Shown: piece after piece, positions 18,719 through 26,935 of the stretch | How positions within the stretch are numbered: position 1 is the first letter of the stretch | Layout of the letters: each line of letters opens with the position of its first letter | Assembly: GCF_030296775.1 (NCBI RefSeq) | Contig: NZ_AP027742.1 | Span: 310,001 to 374,000 of the forward strand | DNA: 64,000 bases | Source: Claveliimonas bilis | GTDB taxonomy: Bacteria; Bacillota; Clostridia; Lachnospirales; Lachnospiraceae | Direction: 5' to 3' | The notes under the pieces: model-generated | The model's database searches: none | The model's input: the letters and a program-made list of their open reading frames with translations, nothing else | What the model was told of the DNA's origin: nothing | Translations under genes and position numbers: made by a program

Positions 18719-19471
18719 ATGAAAGAGTTTAATTTAGTTTTAACCCCGGGAGTTGAAGATAACGACAAAATTGTATTAGAGTTTATTAATGAAAAATATG
18801 GGGAAATATCATGGTCTTTTTACTCCTTACCATATGTACCCCCCTATCAAGAAAATTGGGAAGGAATTATAAACTATGAAAAAGTCTGTCGATATCACCC
18901 ATTTTCAGATGAATCTCAGGAAAAAACGGTTGTCATAGATTTGAAAGAGTGGATTTTGGAAGATCGAATCCACGAAGATTTTCTTAATATTTTTTTTATG
19001 TATCTTCATGATCAACATTCATATTTTAACCTAAGATATGTTTTTACGGTTGGAGCATATGGGGAGGGGGACGTAAGAGAATTAATCATTCTACTTTCTA
19101 AGTATTTTGAAAAAGGTTGTATAACGGTTAATCGAGTTTTTCAAAATACAGAAGAACTAGAACATTACATAAGTACGAAACATAAACGTATTTCCAAAGA
19201 GCTGATAGCGAAGATGGCAGGTATGATTATTGAAGCTAAAGAAAAAGTTGGCGGCATATCACAGTTAGATTCACTGCTTGCAGGATTAGAAAATTCCATT
19301 TCTAGAACAAGTACATGGATTGATGAACAACTATTAATTCAGAGCGCAAAAGAGGTAAGGACAACGGGATTTTATATGCTTTATGACGAAGAAATGGAAA
19401 AAATATTGAGAGGGTATGAAAAAAGTAGTAAAGAACATAAAGATTCTATTGGAAAGGGGAGAATCGTTTGA
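18719..19471 (+). CDS. Hypothetical soluble protein
   Basis: A 250-residue protein; ATG 18719 follows AGGAGGG. The N-terminal half is mixed alpha/beta with LRYVFTVGAYGEGDVRELI, which looks like a Rossmann-type strand-loop-helix; the C-terminal half is helical. No catalytic motif seen. It overlaps the next gene's reading frame closely (the coupling ATPase starts 3 bp after the stop), so it may be a chaperone or adaptor of that ATPase. That role is inference from position alone. Confidence 0.6.
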   Translation: MKEFNLVLTPGVEDNDKIVLEFINEKYGEISWSFYSLPYVPPYQENWEGIINYEKVCRYHPFSDESQEKTVVIDLKEWILEDRIHEDFLNIFFMYLHDQHSYFNLRYVFTVGAYGEGDVRELIILLSKYFEKGCITVNRVFQNTEELEHYISTKHKRISKELIAKMAGMIIEAKEKVGGISQLDSLLAGLENSISRTSTWIDEQLLIQSAKEVRTTGFYMLYDEEMEKILRGYEKSSKEHKDSIGKGRIV

Positions 19472-19473
19472 TT

Positions 19474-21180
19474 ATGAGTAAAAACAGAAACTATGATTAT
19501 GAATCTATTTGGAGACAATATGCAAATCAAGAGGAAAATCAGCGTTTTTTATCTAATCGACCAGAAGATCTTTTAAAGATATGTGATGTGTATGATTTCA
19601 AAGCTAAGGAACATCCGCATATAGCAGCAGGAATACCAGTTCATTACGATCTAATTCAGCATAAACTTTACTGCCTTCGATACGGACCACATGTACGTAT
19701 CAGTGGTGAATCTGGAAACAAAAAATCACGCTGTGTTGTTCGACCGAAAATATTAAGTTGTGTATTAAATGATAGATGTTCCTTTGTAGTAAACGATCCT
19801 AAGGGAGAACTCTATGCTGATCCTGCAATCATTCATTTGTTACAAACAAATGGATATGAAGTCCATTGTATCAATCTACGTAACTTTAGCGGTGATGGAT
19901 TAAATGTTTTGGCTCCTGTAATTACATTTTTGAAAGCGGGAGAAAAAACTAAGGCAAATATTTATCTTGAAAAATTTCTCGGAAATCTTTTAAAAAATAA
20001 CCCAGCAAAAGATCCTTTTTGGCCAAAAGAAGGACAACGCCTTAATCGTTTGATTATAGATATCTTAAAAATGTTACTTATAAATACAACCGGTGAGGAA
20101 GAAAAGTTTAACTTAGCATCTGTCAAATCTTTTATTCGTATGGATTTTGCTTACATAAAGCAGATTGCGGAGATGTTATTGGAGATTATGCCAAAGAATG
20201 TACCTTATAACCCAGTACGAGAGCTGTTGAATATTCTTGGTGCTGCAGAAAATACGGTGCGCTCTGTTATTATTTCCGCTAGTGCCTTGATTGAGGAATT
20301 TGCAGTATGTGAGGCTTTGTTGAAACAGATATCAATTTCGACTTTTGAACCAAGAGATATGTATAAAAAACCGATGGCGCTTTTTTTTATCATTCCCGAT
20401 GAGACAACAGGAATGGACTGCGTGGCATCATATTTGATGGATGTAGTGTATCAAGAATTAATCGATGAATATACGAATCGATATAGAGACAAGCCTGAGG
20501 GGGCACCGAAAGACGTTCACTTTATCATAGATGAGTGTTCTAATACTTTTGTCCCCAATTTGGGAAGTAAGGTTAGCATCAGTAGATCACGTCAAATTTA
20601 CTTTAGTATAGTGTATCAAAGTGATGATGGTATGGTGGCAACATATGAAAAGGATTGGTTAAATATTAAATACAATATGAAAGCTCATATTTTTCTGGGA
20701 AACAGCAGTGTAGATGTGTTAAAGCAGATTTCTGAAGAAGCCGGTAATATTGCTTTATCAAAAGAGCAGAAAACCGTTCCAGCAGTTTCAATTGATGATC
20801 TTAGACATATGAAAAAGACAAGAACATACAAAGATGCATTAGTTATAGTTGGAGATTATTTATATGCAGCAAAATTACCAGATTATGAAGTCTATCCGAT
20901 GCTTGCTGAAACGAACGAATTTGAACCGTGGCATGATAATTTAGAAGATTTTGATTTTAGTGTTTTCACGCCGGAAAACTTATTTTCACAGCTTATATCA
21001 GGAGAAATTTCATTTGAAGAGGCAGAGATACAAGAAGTGAAAAAAAATTCAAAGTCAGATAAAAAGGAGAAGAATACTAAGAAGACAACAAATGAAGAAG
21101 AAATCACTGAAGATGATGTAGAGGAAAAACTTTCAGAATTATATGATGAATTGTTCGGAGGTACAGAAGATGATTCCTAA
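19474..21180 (+). CDS. VirD4/TraG-family coupling ATPase with altered Walker A
   Basis: A 568-residue protein; ATG 19474 is preferred to TTG 19468 (GGGGAG upstream). Seen: the VirD4 hallmark order of a phosphate loop region (SGESGNKKSR, about 77-86), VVNDPKGELY, and Walker B HFIIDECSN (D353) followed by SRSRQIYFSIVYQSDDGM. The phosphate loop has Lys in place of the last Gly of GxxxxGK(S/T), so nucleotide binding may be changed. It lacks the N-terminal membrane helices of most VirD4 proteins, and ends in a very acidic, Lys-rich tail (about 515-568). Known: VirD4 proteins bring the relaxase-DNA complex or effectors to a type IV channel. No channel ATPase (VirB4) is found nearby. Confidence 0.8.
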   Translation: MSKNRNYDYESIWRQYANQEENQRFLSNRPEDLLKICDVYDFKAKEHPHIAAGIPVHYDLIQHKLYCLRYGPHVRISGESGNKKSRCVVRPKILSCVLNDRCSFVVNDPKGELYADPAIIHLLQTNGYEVHCINLRNFSGDGLNVLAPVITFLKAGEKTKANIYLEKFLGNLLKNNPAKDPFWPKEGQRLNRLIIDILKMLLINTTGEEEKFNLASVKSFIRMDFAYIKQIAEMLLEIMPKNVPYNPVRELLNILGAAENTVRSVIISASALIEEFAVCEALLKQISISTFEPRDMYKKPMALFFIIPDETTGMDCVASYLMDVVYQELIDEYTNRYRDKPEGAPKDVHFIIDECSNTFVPNLGSKVSISRSRQIYFSIVYQSDDGMVATYEKDWLNIKYNMKAHIFLGNSSVDVLKQISEEAGNIALSKEQKTVPAVSIDDLRHMKKTRTYKDALVIVGDYLYAAKLPDYEVYPMLAETNEFEPWHDNLEDFDFSVFTPENLFSQLISGEISFEEAEIQEVKKNSKSDKKEKNTKKTTNEEEITEDDVEEKLSELYDELFGGTEDDS

Positions 21181-21739
21181 TATGAAACGCATTACAAAAT
21201 CTGGAATTGAAGAGATGGATCTTTTTACATATGACTTTCAAGAAAATAGAACAATATACTTGTTCGATGAAATCAACTCAACAACTGCAAAAGAGATTAT
21301 CTGTCAGCTCAGATACCTAGATGTTGTTGGAAATTGGAAGGATATAACACTTATAATCAATTCTCCGGGTGGTTCTGTGAAAGATGGTCTTGCGATACTC
21401 GACTGCATGAATTCTTTAAAATCAGATATCAAAGTTGTTGCGACAGGGGTGGCAGCATCTATGGGAGCGTTCTTATTAGCTTGCGGGACAAAAGGGAAAA
21501 GATATGCTACTTCAAATACAGAAATAATGATCCATCAACCGTTAGGAGAAACCCGAGGTCAGGCAATAGAGATAGAACTTGCTGCTAAGCATATCTTACG
21601 AACAAAGGAACGGTTGTATACAATTTTGGCAAACCAAACCGGAAAAACCAAGGATGTAATAGAAAAAGATTCAGATAGAGATTATTGGATGACTGCACAA
21701 GAAGCCTTGGAGTATGGATTGATAGATGACATTAAATAA
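21170..21739 (+). CDS. ClpP-family serine protease subunit
   Basis: A 189-residue protein; ATG 21170 overlaps the end of the VirD4-like gene by 11 bp and has GGAGGT upstream. The ClpP core is complete: INSPGGSVKDG, the Ser motif GVAASMGAF (S97), MIHQPLG (H122) and DRDYWMTAQEAL with D171, the same spacing as the classic Ser-His-Asp triad. The N-terminus is short and divergent, so its docking to Clp unfoldases may differ from the host enzyme. Phage and mobile-element ClpP relatives often mature structural proteins. With three metallopeptidases around it, it may process or regulate this assembly. Confidence 0.9.
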   Translation: MIPNMKRITKSGIEEMDLFTYDFQENRTIYLFDEINSTTAKEIICQLRYLDVVGNWKDITLIINSPGGSVKDGLAILDCMNSLKSDIKVVATGVAASMGAFLLACGTKGKRYATSNTEIMIHQPLGETRGQAIEIELAAKHILRTKERLYTILANQTGKTKDVIEKDSDRDYWMTAQEALEYGLIDDIK

Positions 21740-21765
21740 GCTGTGAACTCCCAGTATATGTTTCT

Positions 21766-21795
21766 TTGACAAATTTTAGGTTATGGTGAAGATAG
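21766..21795 (+). promoter_or_regulatory. Possible secondary promoter before the guanylate kinase-like gene
   Basis: A consensus -35 TTGACA lies at 21766-21771 in the 86-bp gap, the largest inside the block. The matching -10 region (about 21789-21795, AAGATAG) is poor. It may give extra transcription of the last two genes. Confidence 0.3.
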
Positions 21796-21825
21796 ATGTA
21801 AGTTAATATATTGGAGGTAGCAAAG

Positions 21826-22455
21826 ATGAGCAGGATAATTGTGGTTTCGGGATTTTCGGGAAGTGGAAAAGGTTCTATAATTGAAAAGTTGTTGGAAAAT
21901 AATGTTGATATCTGGTTGAGCGTATCGGATACAGATCGGGAAAGGAGAAATGCTACAGATAGATATACTTTTATTACTTCAGACGAGTTTCAGTCAAATC
22001 TGAAAAAAGGAAGTTATATTGAATATAATCGTTATGGAAATCATTTTTATGGAAGTCCTAGAAAACCTATTTTAGAGAAAATAAAATCCGGCTATACAGT
22101 ACTTCTTGAAATCGATATATGGGGGAAACGCCAAATTGAGCAAGATTTGGATTTGAAACGACTGGAAGTGGAAATTATTTCAGTATTTGTTGCTATCGAT
22201 GCAAATACTTTAAAATCCAGACTTCTTGGTAGAGGTGATTGTGAAAATGAAATTCAGAAAAGAATGCAGATTGCAAGAGAGGAAGCAAGATGTATAGGAG
22301 AATATGATTATGTGCTTATTAATTATGAACTATCAGATACAGTGAGGCGTCTTGAGAGCATGATATGTGGCAAATCAATCAGTAGTGATGATTTTGATTC
22401 AGACCTATTCAGAGAAGAGATAGTAGCATTGCTCGGAAACGATGGAAAAGAGTGA
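21826..22455 (+). CDS. Guanylate kinase-like protein
   Basis: A 209-residue protein with a TTGGAGG ribosome site. The P-loop SGFSGSGKGSII (residues 8-19), the VSDTDRERR stretch where guanylate kinases bind GMP (usually TTR.PR.GE), EYNRYGNHFYG, the LLEIDIWGKRQI strand and the lid-type RLLGRGDCENEIQKRM all fit the fold. The nucleobase-binding loop differs from housekeeping Gmk. So it may phosphorylate a different nucleotide or act as a protein-binding pseudo-kinase. Its place after ClpP in a mobile-element operon is unusual; it could supply GTP, or alter nucleotide pools. Confidence 0.8.
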   Translation: MSRIIVVSGFSGSGKGSIIEKLLENNVDIWLSVSDTDRERRNATDRYTFITSDEFQSNLKKGSYIEYNRYGNHFYGSPRKPILEKIKSGYTVLLEIDIWGKRQIEQDLDLKRLEVEIISVFVAIDANTLKSRLLGRGDCENEIQKRMQIAREEARCIGEYDYVLINYELSDTVRRLESMICGKSISSDDFDSDLFREEIVALLGNDGKE

Positions 22456-22492
22456 CCAGCATAACTGATAATGTTGAAAGAAGGCATAATTC

Positions 22493-23557
22493 ATGATGAA
22501 TAGAAATACATACGGATGTTGTGAATATATCGGAGAAACTTTGTTTTACACGTTTATGGGGTTTGTTTGCTACGGAAACATTCTTTTTCGGTGTATCAAT
22601 GGTATGAGTTATGCTCAGTCTAGAATTATACTGATTACTCTAATTATTACTTTGGAGCTGTTTGGTGTTCTGATTAATTTAGGGAGAGGCAGAAACGTAA
22701 GAAGTTTATTTGCTAATATAGCATTTCCCTTTGGAATATATGCAACTATAACTTACATATCCCTGAATAAATTGCTTTTTTCTGTAGTTCTTATTAGTTC
22801 TAGTATGCTTTCTATTATATGTGCTGGTATTACTCTATGCAGAAAAATAAAGAATAAAAAGAAAGTAAAATATATCATAGTGAATAGAATCCGAAATACC
22901 ATATCTTGTACACAGTTTTTCTTCGCATTAGGATTGACTTGTGCAATGATTTTTATAGGAACTAAGGTGCTGTTTGGTTTCAGTATGATTCAATCAACTG
23001 TTGTAGCAACGTCATCTAAAGAATTAGAGGAGCAAACAATAGAGAACAACATTGATTCCATACTTCTTTTACAGGAAAAATTGTGGAAGAAATTATCGGC
23101 CCAAGAGAGATTGGCTGTGTTACAAACAGTGTCAAACATCGAGCGTCAATTTTTAGGGATACCACATGAATTAAATGTTGGAGTGGAAAATTTAGGCGAG
23201 TATACTTTAGGACATTATGTTGAGGGTACACATGAGATTATTATTAATCTAGATCATTTAATGAATGATGATGCATCAAAAGTATTAGAATCTGTTTGTC
23301 ATGAAGCATTTCATGCATATGAACATTGTCTCGTTTCAGTATTAGAAAATTCACCCGAGGATGCTAAAAATCTGAGATTATTGAAAGATGCTAAAAGTTA
23401 TGCTGAAGAATTCAGTGATTATAAAGAAGGTGCTAGTGATTATTATGACTATTATTATCAAAAGTGTGAAATTGACGCAAGAGAATACGCCGAGGAAGCT
23501 GTGGCAGATTATTATCAGCGTATAGAAGAGTATTTGACCGAGAAGGCAGATGGTTAA
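22493..23557 (+). CDS. Membrane-anchored HExxH metallopeptidase-like protein
   Basis: A 354-residue protein with two candidate starts (ATG 22493 and 22496). Residues 15-170 carry four to five membrane helices (ILITLIITLELFGVLI, FSVVLISSSMLSIICAG and FFFALGLTCAMIFIG among them). The C-terminal half is soluble: EIIINLDHLMND, then SVCHEAFHAYEH with HEAFH at about 270-274, and an acidic, Tyr-rich end (REYAEEAVADYY) that could offer the third zinc ligand. Topology suggests a peptidase domain outside the membrane helices. It is the last intact gene of the block and the third HExxH protein in it. Confidence 0.65.
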   Translation: MMNRNTYGCCEYIGETLFYTFMGFVCYGNILFRCINGMSYAQSRIILITLIITLELFGVLINLGRGRNVRSLFANIAFPFGIYATITYISLNKLLFSVVLISSSMLSIICAGITLCRKIKNKKKVKYIIVNRIRNTISCTQFFFALGLTCAMIFIGTKVLFGFSMIQSTVVATSSKELEEQTIENNIDSILLLQEKLWKKLSAQERLAVLQTVSNIERQFLGIPHELNVGVENLGEYTLGHYVEGTHEIIINLDHLMNDDASKVLESVCHEAFHAYEHCLVSVLENSPEDAKNLRLLKDAKSYAEEFSDYKEGASDYYDYYYQKCEIDAREYAEEAVADYYQRIEEYLTEKADG

Positions 23558-23636
23558 AAATTTTGAGATAATATGACTCTTATATAGAAATTCCAGACTG
23601 TTCATATTTTTATATAAGAAGATGGAGAAATGTGAG

Positions 23637-23977
23637 ATGAATTTAAAAAGGTATATTATAAAGAATAAAGCTGCATCTACATGGGAAAAGATGTATTCAA
23701 AGAAAAAATATGTATAATACTTGTTGCCTTTGTTTTGGGATTGGCATAGATTATGGATGCTGGTAATGTTCAACAGAACAGGTTTCAATGTTTGAGACAA
23801 GGATATGAGGACATGGAAAATAAACAGTATTCAGATGCAATAGAAAAATTTGGAAAATATCTTAAAGTTGATTCGAATTTATATTGGTATCTGTTAGAGC
23901 TTTTCAATGATGATACTTATAGTCGTCAGGAAGTTATGGCAGCTAAAGAGATTTGTCTGCAGCATATGCAAGATTAA
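23637..23977 (+). pseudogene. Broken TPR-like small protein next to the IS element
   Basis: A start at ATG 23637 gives MNLKRYIIKNKAASTWEKMY and stops at 23715-23717. A different frame then carries a hydrophobic helix (ILVAFVLGLA), a further stop, and a 74-residue stretch (23753-23977) with a TPR-like pair GYEDMENKQYSDAIEKFGKY. Read together these look like one membrane-anchored TPR protein interrupted by a frameshift and a stop. Its 3' end lies only about 10 bp from the IS left end. The 23558-23636 stretch before it holds nothing I recognise. Confidence 0.5.
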
Positions 23978-24085
23978 AAGAATAGTAAATAAGAGCAGGC
24001 GACAGGATTTCGATGTGCTACCCGTCAAGTAGACAATGAAAAAAATATAAAATTTTTGTGTTGCCCGGCTCGTGCCGGGCAATAT

Positions 24086-24955
24086 TTATGCGGCTAATAA
24101 CCGTTCATGAAATTCAAACGGTGTTAATACATCAAGGCACCTTTGCGGGCGGTCATTTATGTAATAGTTTATATATGACGTTATCGCTTGTACAAGCTCT
24201 TTTCTGGTATGATACTTCTTCCCATAATACATTTCGCGTTTTAGTATCCCCCAGAATCCCTCCATAGGTCCATTATCCGTACAGTGCGCTACCCGGGACA
24301 TGCTCTGTGTCATCCCCGCATCTACTAGCTTTTGGTGAAATACACGGGAGGTATATTGGAATTCCCGGTCACTATGAAAGATCGGATGAGCTCCCGGATT
24401 GTTCTTTACTGCCAGATCGAAAGTATCAAATACGAGTTGATTGTTATTGTGATCACTTAACACATATGCAACGGGACGATGATCGCATAAGTCCAGAATC
24501 ACACTCAGGTAAAGCTTATGGATGTGGTCAAATGAAGTGCCATATTTAAACGCTGTTACATCTGTTACCCATTTCTTGTTCAGGCTATCTGCATGAAAGT
24601 CTCTGTTTAAAACATTCTCTGCTATAAAAGCTGGCTTTTTCGATGGCCGGGTGCAACCGTCATAACGATATTTCAAGTTTGATCTTATCTGCTGTTTTCT
24701 GCATATGCGCAGGATCCTCTTATCATTTACTTTTATGCCGTTATCGTGACGGAGTTTGTCATTCAATCTCCGATATCCCATGTCTGGATGTTCTTGATGG
24801 ATTGCTTCCAGTTGGCCGGAAATCTGTTTGTTCAGCCGGTCATTTGCTGTTTCTATACGGTTCAGCCATTTGTAGTAAGCCGCTCTTGTAATGTTGCCAA
24901 GCTGACATAGGGACCGGATCGGGTAATGGTGTTCTTCATGCTCCTCTTTGATCAC
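24086..24955 (-). CDS. IS3-family transposase OrfB (DDE integrase domain)
   Basis: A 289-residue protein. The N-terminal HTH_21-type segment (HPDMGYRRLNDKLRHDNG) is followed by an rve integrase core: WVTDVTAFKYG (first Asp), HSDREFQYTS (second Asp; the usual HSDRG has Glu here) and NGPMEGFWGILKREMYYG (Glu). It starts with GTG 24955, but its frame is open upstream through KEAGLSRQRNKHIYQ. It is therefore very likely made as an OrfA-OrfB fusion by -1 frameshifting near the AAAGGAGG at the end of OrfA. Confidence 0.9.
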   Translation of the reverse strand: MIKEEHEEHHYPIRSLCQLGNITRAAYYKWLNRIETANDRLNKQISGQLEAIHQEHPDMGYRRLNDKLRHDNGIKVNDKRILRICRKQQIRSNLKYRYDGCTRPSKKPAFIAENVLNRDFHADSLNKKWVTDVTAFKYGTSFDHIHKLYLSVILDLCDHRPVAYVLSDHNNNQLVFDTFDLAVKNNPGAHPIFHSDREFQYTSRVFHQKLVDAGMTQSMSRVAHCTDNGPMEGFWGILKREMYYGKKYHTRKELVQAITSYINYYINDRPQRCLDVLTPFEFHERLLAA

Positions 24956-24984
24956 CTGATAAATGTGTTTGTTCCTTTGCCGGC

Positions 24985-25662
24985 TCAGCCCCGCCTCCTT
25001 TCGATTTCTGCAAGTTTTTTTAGGAAATCCGCCTCCATTTGTGCGTGTTCTTTTTCTGCGCGTAAGATCCGGTTTTCTGCCCGCAGCTTTTCGAGTTCTG
25101 ACATTTCTGCTTCTGGTTTTCGTTTTCCGCGTCTGTCACGAGGAGCCTCCACTCCCTGGTTCTCGTATTTTATTGTATAATTACGTGCCTGTTGGTAAGA
25201 AATCCCAAACTGTTCTGCTGTCTTGGCATAATTATGATCATGGGCGATGCAGTATTGTACGATTTCAACCCGTTCATCGAAGGCGGTTTTTCTTCCTTTG
25301 GTCATGATAGCAATTCCTCCCGTTCCAGAAGCTTTCAGCTTCTCATGTCCATTATACTTCAAAACCCACTGTCTGATTGTAATTTCGGAAGGAATGTTAT
25401 AGGTGACTGCCAGTTTCCTGTAAGATCCTTCTCCGTTTAGATACGCTTCAACAACACATTTTTTAAAGGAGGCTGAATAAGATTGATTGTGTCCTGTTCT
25501 GATGAAAGCGGATTCTCCGGATGCTTTGTACTTGTTAATCCATCTTCTAAAAACGCTTTCATCCACTCCAAGTTCATTGGCATGTGATAGATAGGATCCG
25601 TTTCCTGAAATATAATCTTTTACGGCCTGCAGCTTCACTTCTGGTAATATTCCTCTAGGCAT
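24985..25662 (-). CDS. IS3-family transposase OrfA (helix-turn-helix)
   Basis: A 225-residue protein with two helix-turn-helix units (VDESVFRRWINKYKASGESA and IPSEITIRQWVLKYNGHEKL), a third HTH-like stretch (FGISYQQARNYTIKYENQ) and a C-terminal leucine-zipper-type helix (MSELEKLRAENRILRAEKEH). This is the IS150-type OrfA layout, binding the terminal repeats and dimerising. The stop lies 29 bp before the OrfB GTG; the overlapping open frames support programmed frameshifting. Its ATG at 25662 follows GGAGGGG. Confidence 0.9.
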   Translation of the reverse strand: MPRGILPEVKLQAVKDYISGNGSYLSHANELGVDESVFRRWINKYKASGESAFIRTGHNQSYSASFKKCVVEAYLNGEGSYRKLAVTYNIPSEITIRQWVLKYNGHEKLKASGTGGIAIMTKGRKTAFDERVEIVQYCIAHDHNYAKTAEQFGISYQQARNYTIKYENQGVEAPRDRRGKRKPEAEMSELEKLRAENRILRAEKEHAQMEADFLKKLAEIERRRG

Positions 25663-25725
25663 AATAAAACTCCCCTCCAGATAAACAGTTCTATTATTTC
25701 AACTGTCTACCTAAAGGGGAGCATA

Positions 25726-26169
25726 TCATTTCTGTCGCCCTGCTCTTATTAAAAAGTATTCTCCGGTACTTCCGAAGGATCCTTTGTCTCTGGATTTTCC
25801 TAAATCCAACACAAAATCAGTAATCAATATCGGTGTAATGACCAGTTGGCCCACCCGGGTATCCTTATGTAGTGTTTGTGGTGTGGAGCTTACATTGCTG
25901 ATGATGGCATGGATTTCGCCTCTGTAACCTGAATCAATAGGTGGAAGTTCACATACAAGACCTTTTGCAGCCATGCTGCTTCGTGGAAATACATATCCGG
26001 CGAAACCATCAGGAATTACCAGTCCAAACCCCAGAGGAATTCTGGCAATTTCTCCCGGTTCTAAGGTACAGTCATAGGGCATGAATACATCCGCGCCGGC
26101 ATCATTTTCATGTGGTCAGAATGGATGGTGATCAGCTTTAAGACCAAAATCAATAAGTTTAATCTTCAT
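25726..26169 (-). pseudogene. dut: dUTPase gene with an internal TGA stop
   Basis: Read from ATG 26169 the protein begins MKIKLIDFGLKADHHPF, hits TGA at 26118-26116 (codon 18), then continues in frame with PHENDAGADVF, the first dUTPase motif, and on through PRSSMAAKG, the uridine-binding GYRGEIHAIISN, and GKSRDKGSFGSTG, the last motif. The family usually has Arg before the P of this region, so a single CGA-to-TGA change would explain the stop. A downstream ATG at 26082 would omit motif 1 and probably give an inactive enzyme. The last eight or so residues come from the IS end. dUTPase lowers dUTP and supplies dUMP, the ThyX substrate made by the neighbouring gene. Confidence 0.8.
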
Positions 26170-26935
26170 GCATGTGCCTCCTTTCCAAAAGAATTGGATA
26201 ATCTTCTTTTAAGATATCAGCTGGGATCCATAATTTAGGGATAGACCGCTTACAGGACATTTTTCCTTCTTTACATTCGCCTCTTTGACAAAACGGACCG
26301 GTGAGATCTGGAGCAAATAACGCAGGGCTGAGATTGTACAGCTTTTGCCAGATATTTAGCATAACGATTCTAGTCTCGTCTGTATTTCTCCGGCAGGTAC
26401 GTTGCCCAATCATATGTTTCCATTGGTAAGGAGTGGCACTGATAACTAAAACATTTCTTAGTCCTTGTGGAGTAGCATATGCGGCAGCATCATGGCTGAT
26501 TCCTGTGTTACAGAGCTGTTCATAACAACTTAGATCAGACTGACAGCTTTTCATATATAAATCTTGGATTTCTTTTCCGGCAGTCAGAATTTCATATGGA
26601 ACTGCGAACATTGCCTTTCCGGAATAATTACTGTACTGTAAAGAAGCACTCATACATTTTACTTCATTTTGGTGTCTGGTTATCTGTGTAAGAAAACGTC
26701 TGCTGGCACCTACTACAGCAACCGTGATCACAGTAAATTTCTGTACTGTAGGATGCGGAAGGTTCGCAATGTTTTTCAGCGTTTCATTACTGAATGATTT
26801 CTGATAGAGATTCAACAGGTCTTTCATGTCACGAATGGTATGTCCATGCTGCGTTAGTGTTGCAGTAAAGACCATATTCTGTTCTGCTTTCCGGACGGCA
26901 ATGCAGTTCAGGATTTCTGTTTCAATGTGATCCAT
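26159..26935 (-). CDS. thyX: Divergent flavin-dependent thymidylate synthase (ThyX)
   Basis: A 258-residue protein, overlapping both the upstream Nmad1-like remnant and the downstream dut remnant. The ThyX signature region is present in altered form: ITRHQNEVKCMSASLQYSNY in place of RHR-x7-S, keeping R, H and the S.QYS part. The C-terminal block TPYQWKHMIGQRTCRRNTDE, then TRIVMLNIWQKL, sits where ThyX proteins bind FAD and dUMP. An extra Cys-rich tail follows (FCQRGECKEGKMSC). Known: ThyX methylates dUMP with methylene-THF, NADPH and FAD. The changed second Arg of RHR may affect activity. It is the only intact gene of this small nucleotide operon. Confidence 0.75.
   Translation of the reverse strand: MDHIETEILNCIAVRKAEQNMVFTATLTQHGHTIRDMKDLLNLYQKSFSNETLKNIANLPHPTVQKFTVITVAVVGASRRFLTQITRHQNEVKCMSASLQYSNYSGKAMFAVPYEILTAGKEIQDLYMKSCQSDLSCYEQLCNTGISHDAAAYATPQGLRNVLVISATPYQWKHMIGQRTCRRNTDETRIVMLNIWQKLYNLSPALFAPDLTGPFCQRGECKEGKMSCKRSIPKLWIPADILKEDYPILLERRHMHED

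Larger units (their letters stand above)
23988..25750 (-). mobile_element. IS3-family (IS150-type) insertion sequence
   Basis: About 1.76 kb, with two minus-strand transposase frames and imperfect terminal inverted repeats of about 50 bp (23988-24040 against 25697-25750) that share AATAAGAGCAGG, CGACAG, TGCT.CCC and GTAGACA. A clear short target duplication is not evident, so the exact ends are uncertain by several bases. The right end supplies the last codons of the dUTPase pseudogene, so the IS inserted at the end of that gene. Confidence 0.8.

Noticed and set aside
10513-23557. Calling the block a complete type IV secretion or conjugation system
   Set aside because: No VirB4, VirB6 or VirB8-like protein can be recognised by eye, although the coupling-type ATPases suggested it at first.
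24058-25440. Several plus-strand frames of 69-114 codons inside the IS element
   Set aside because: They are the antisense shadows of the two transposase genes.
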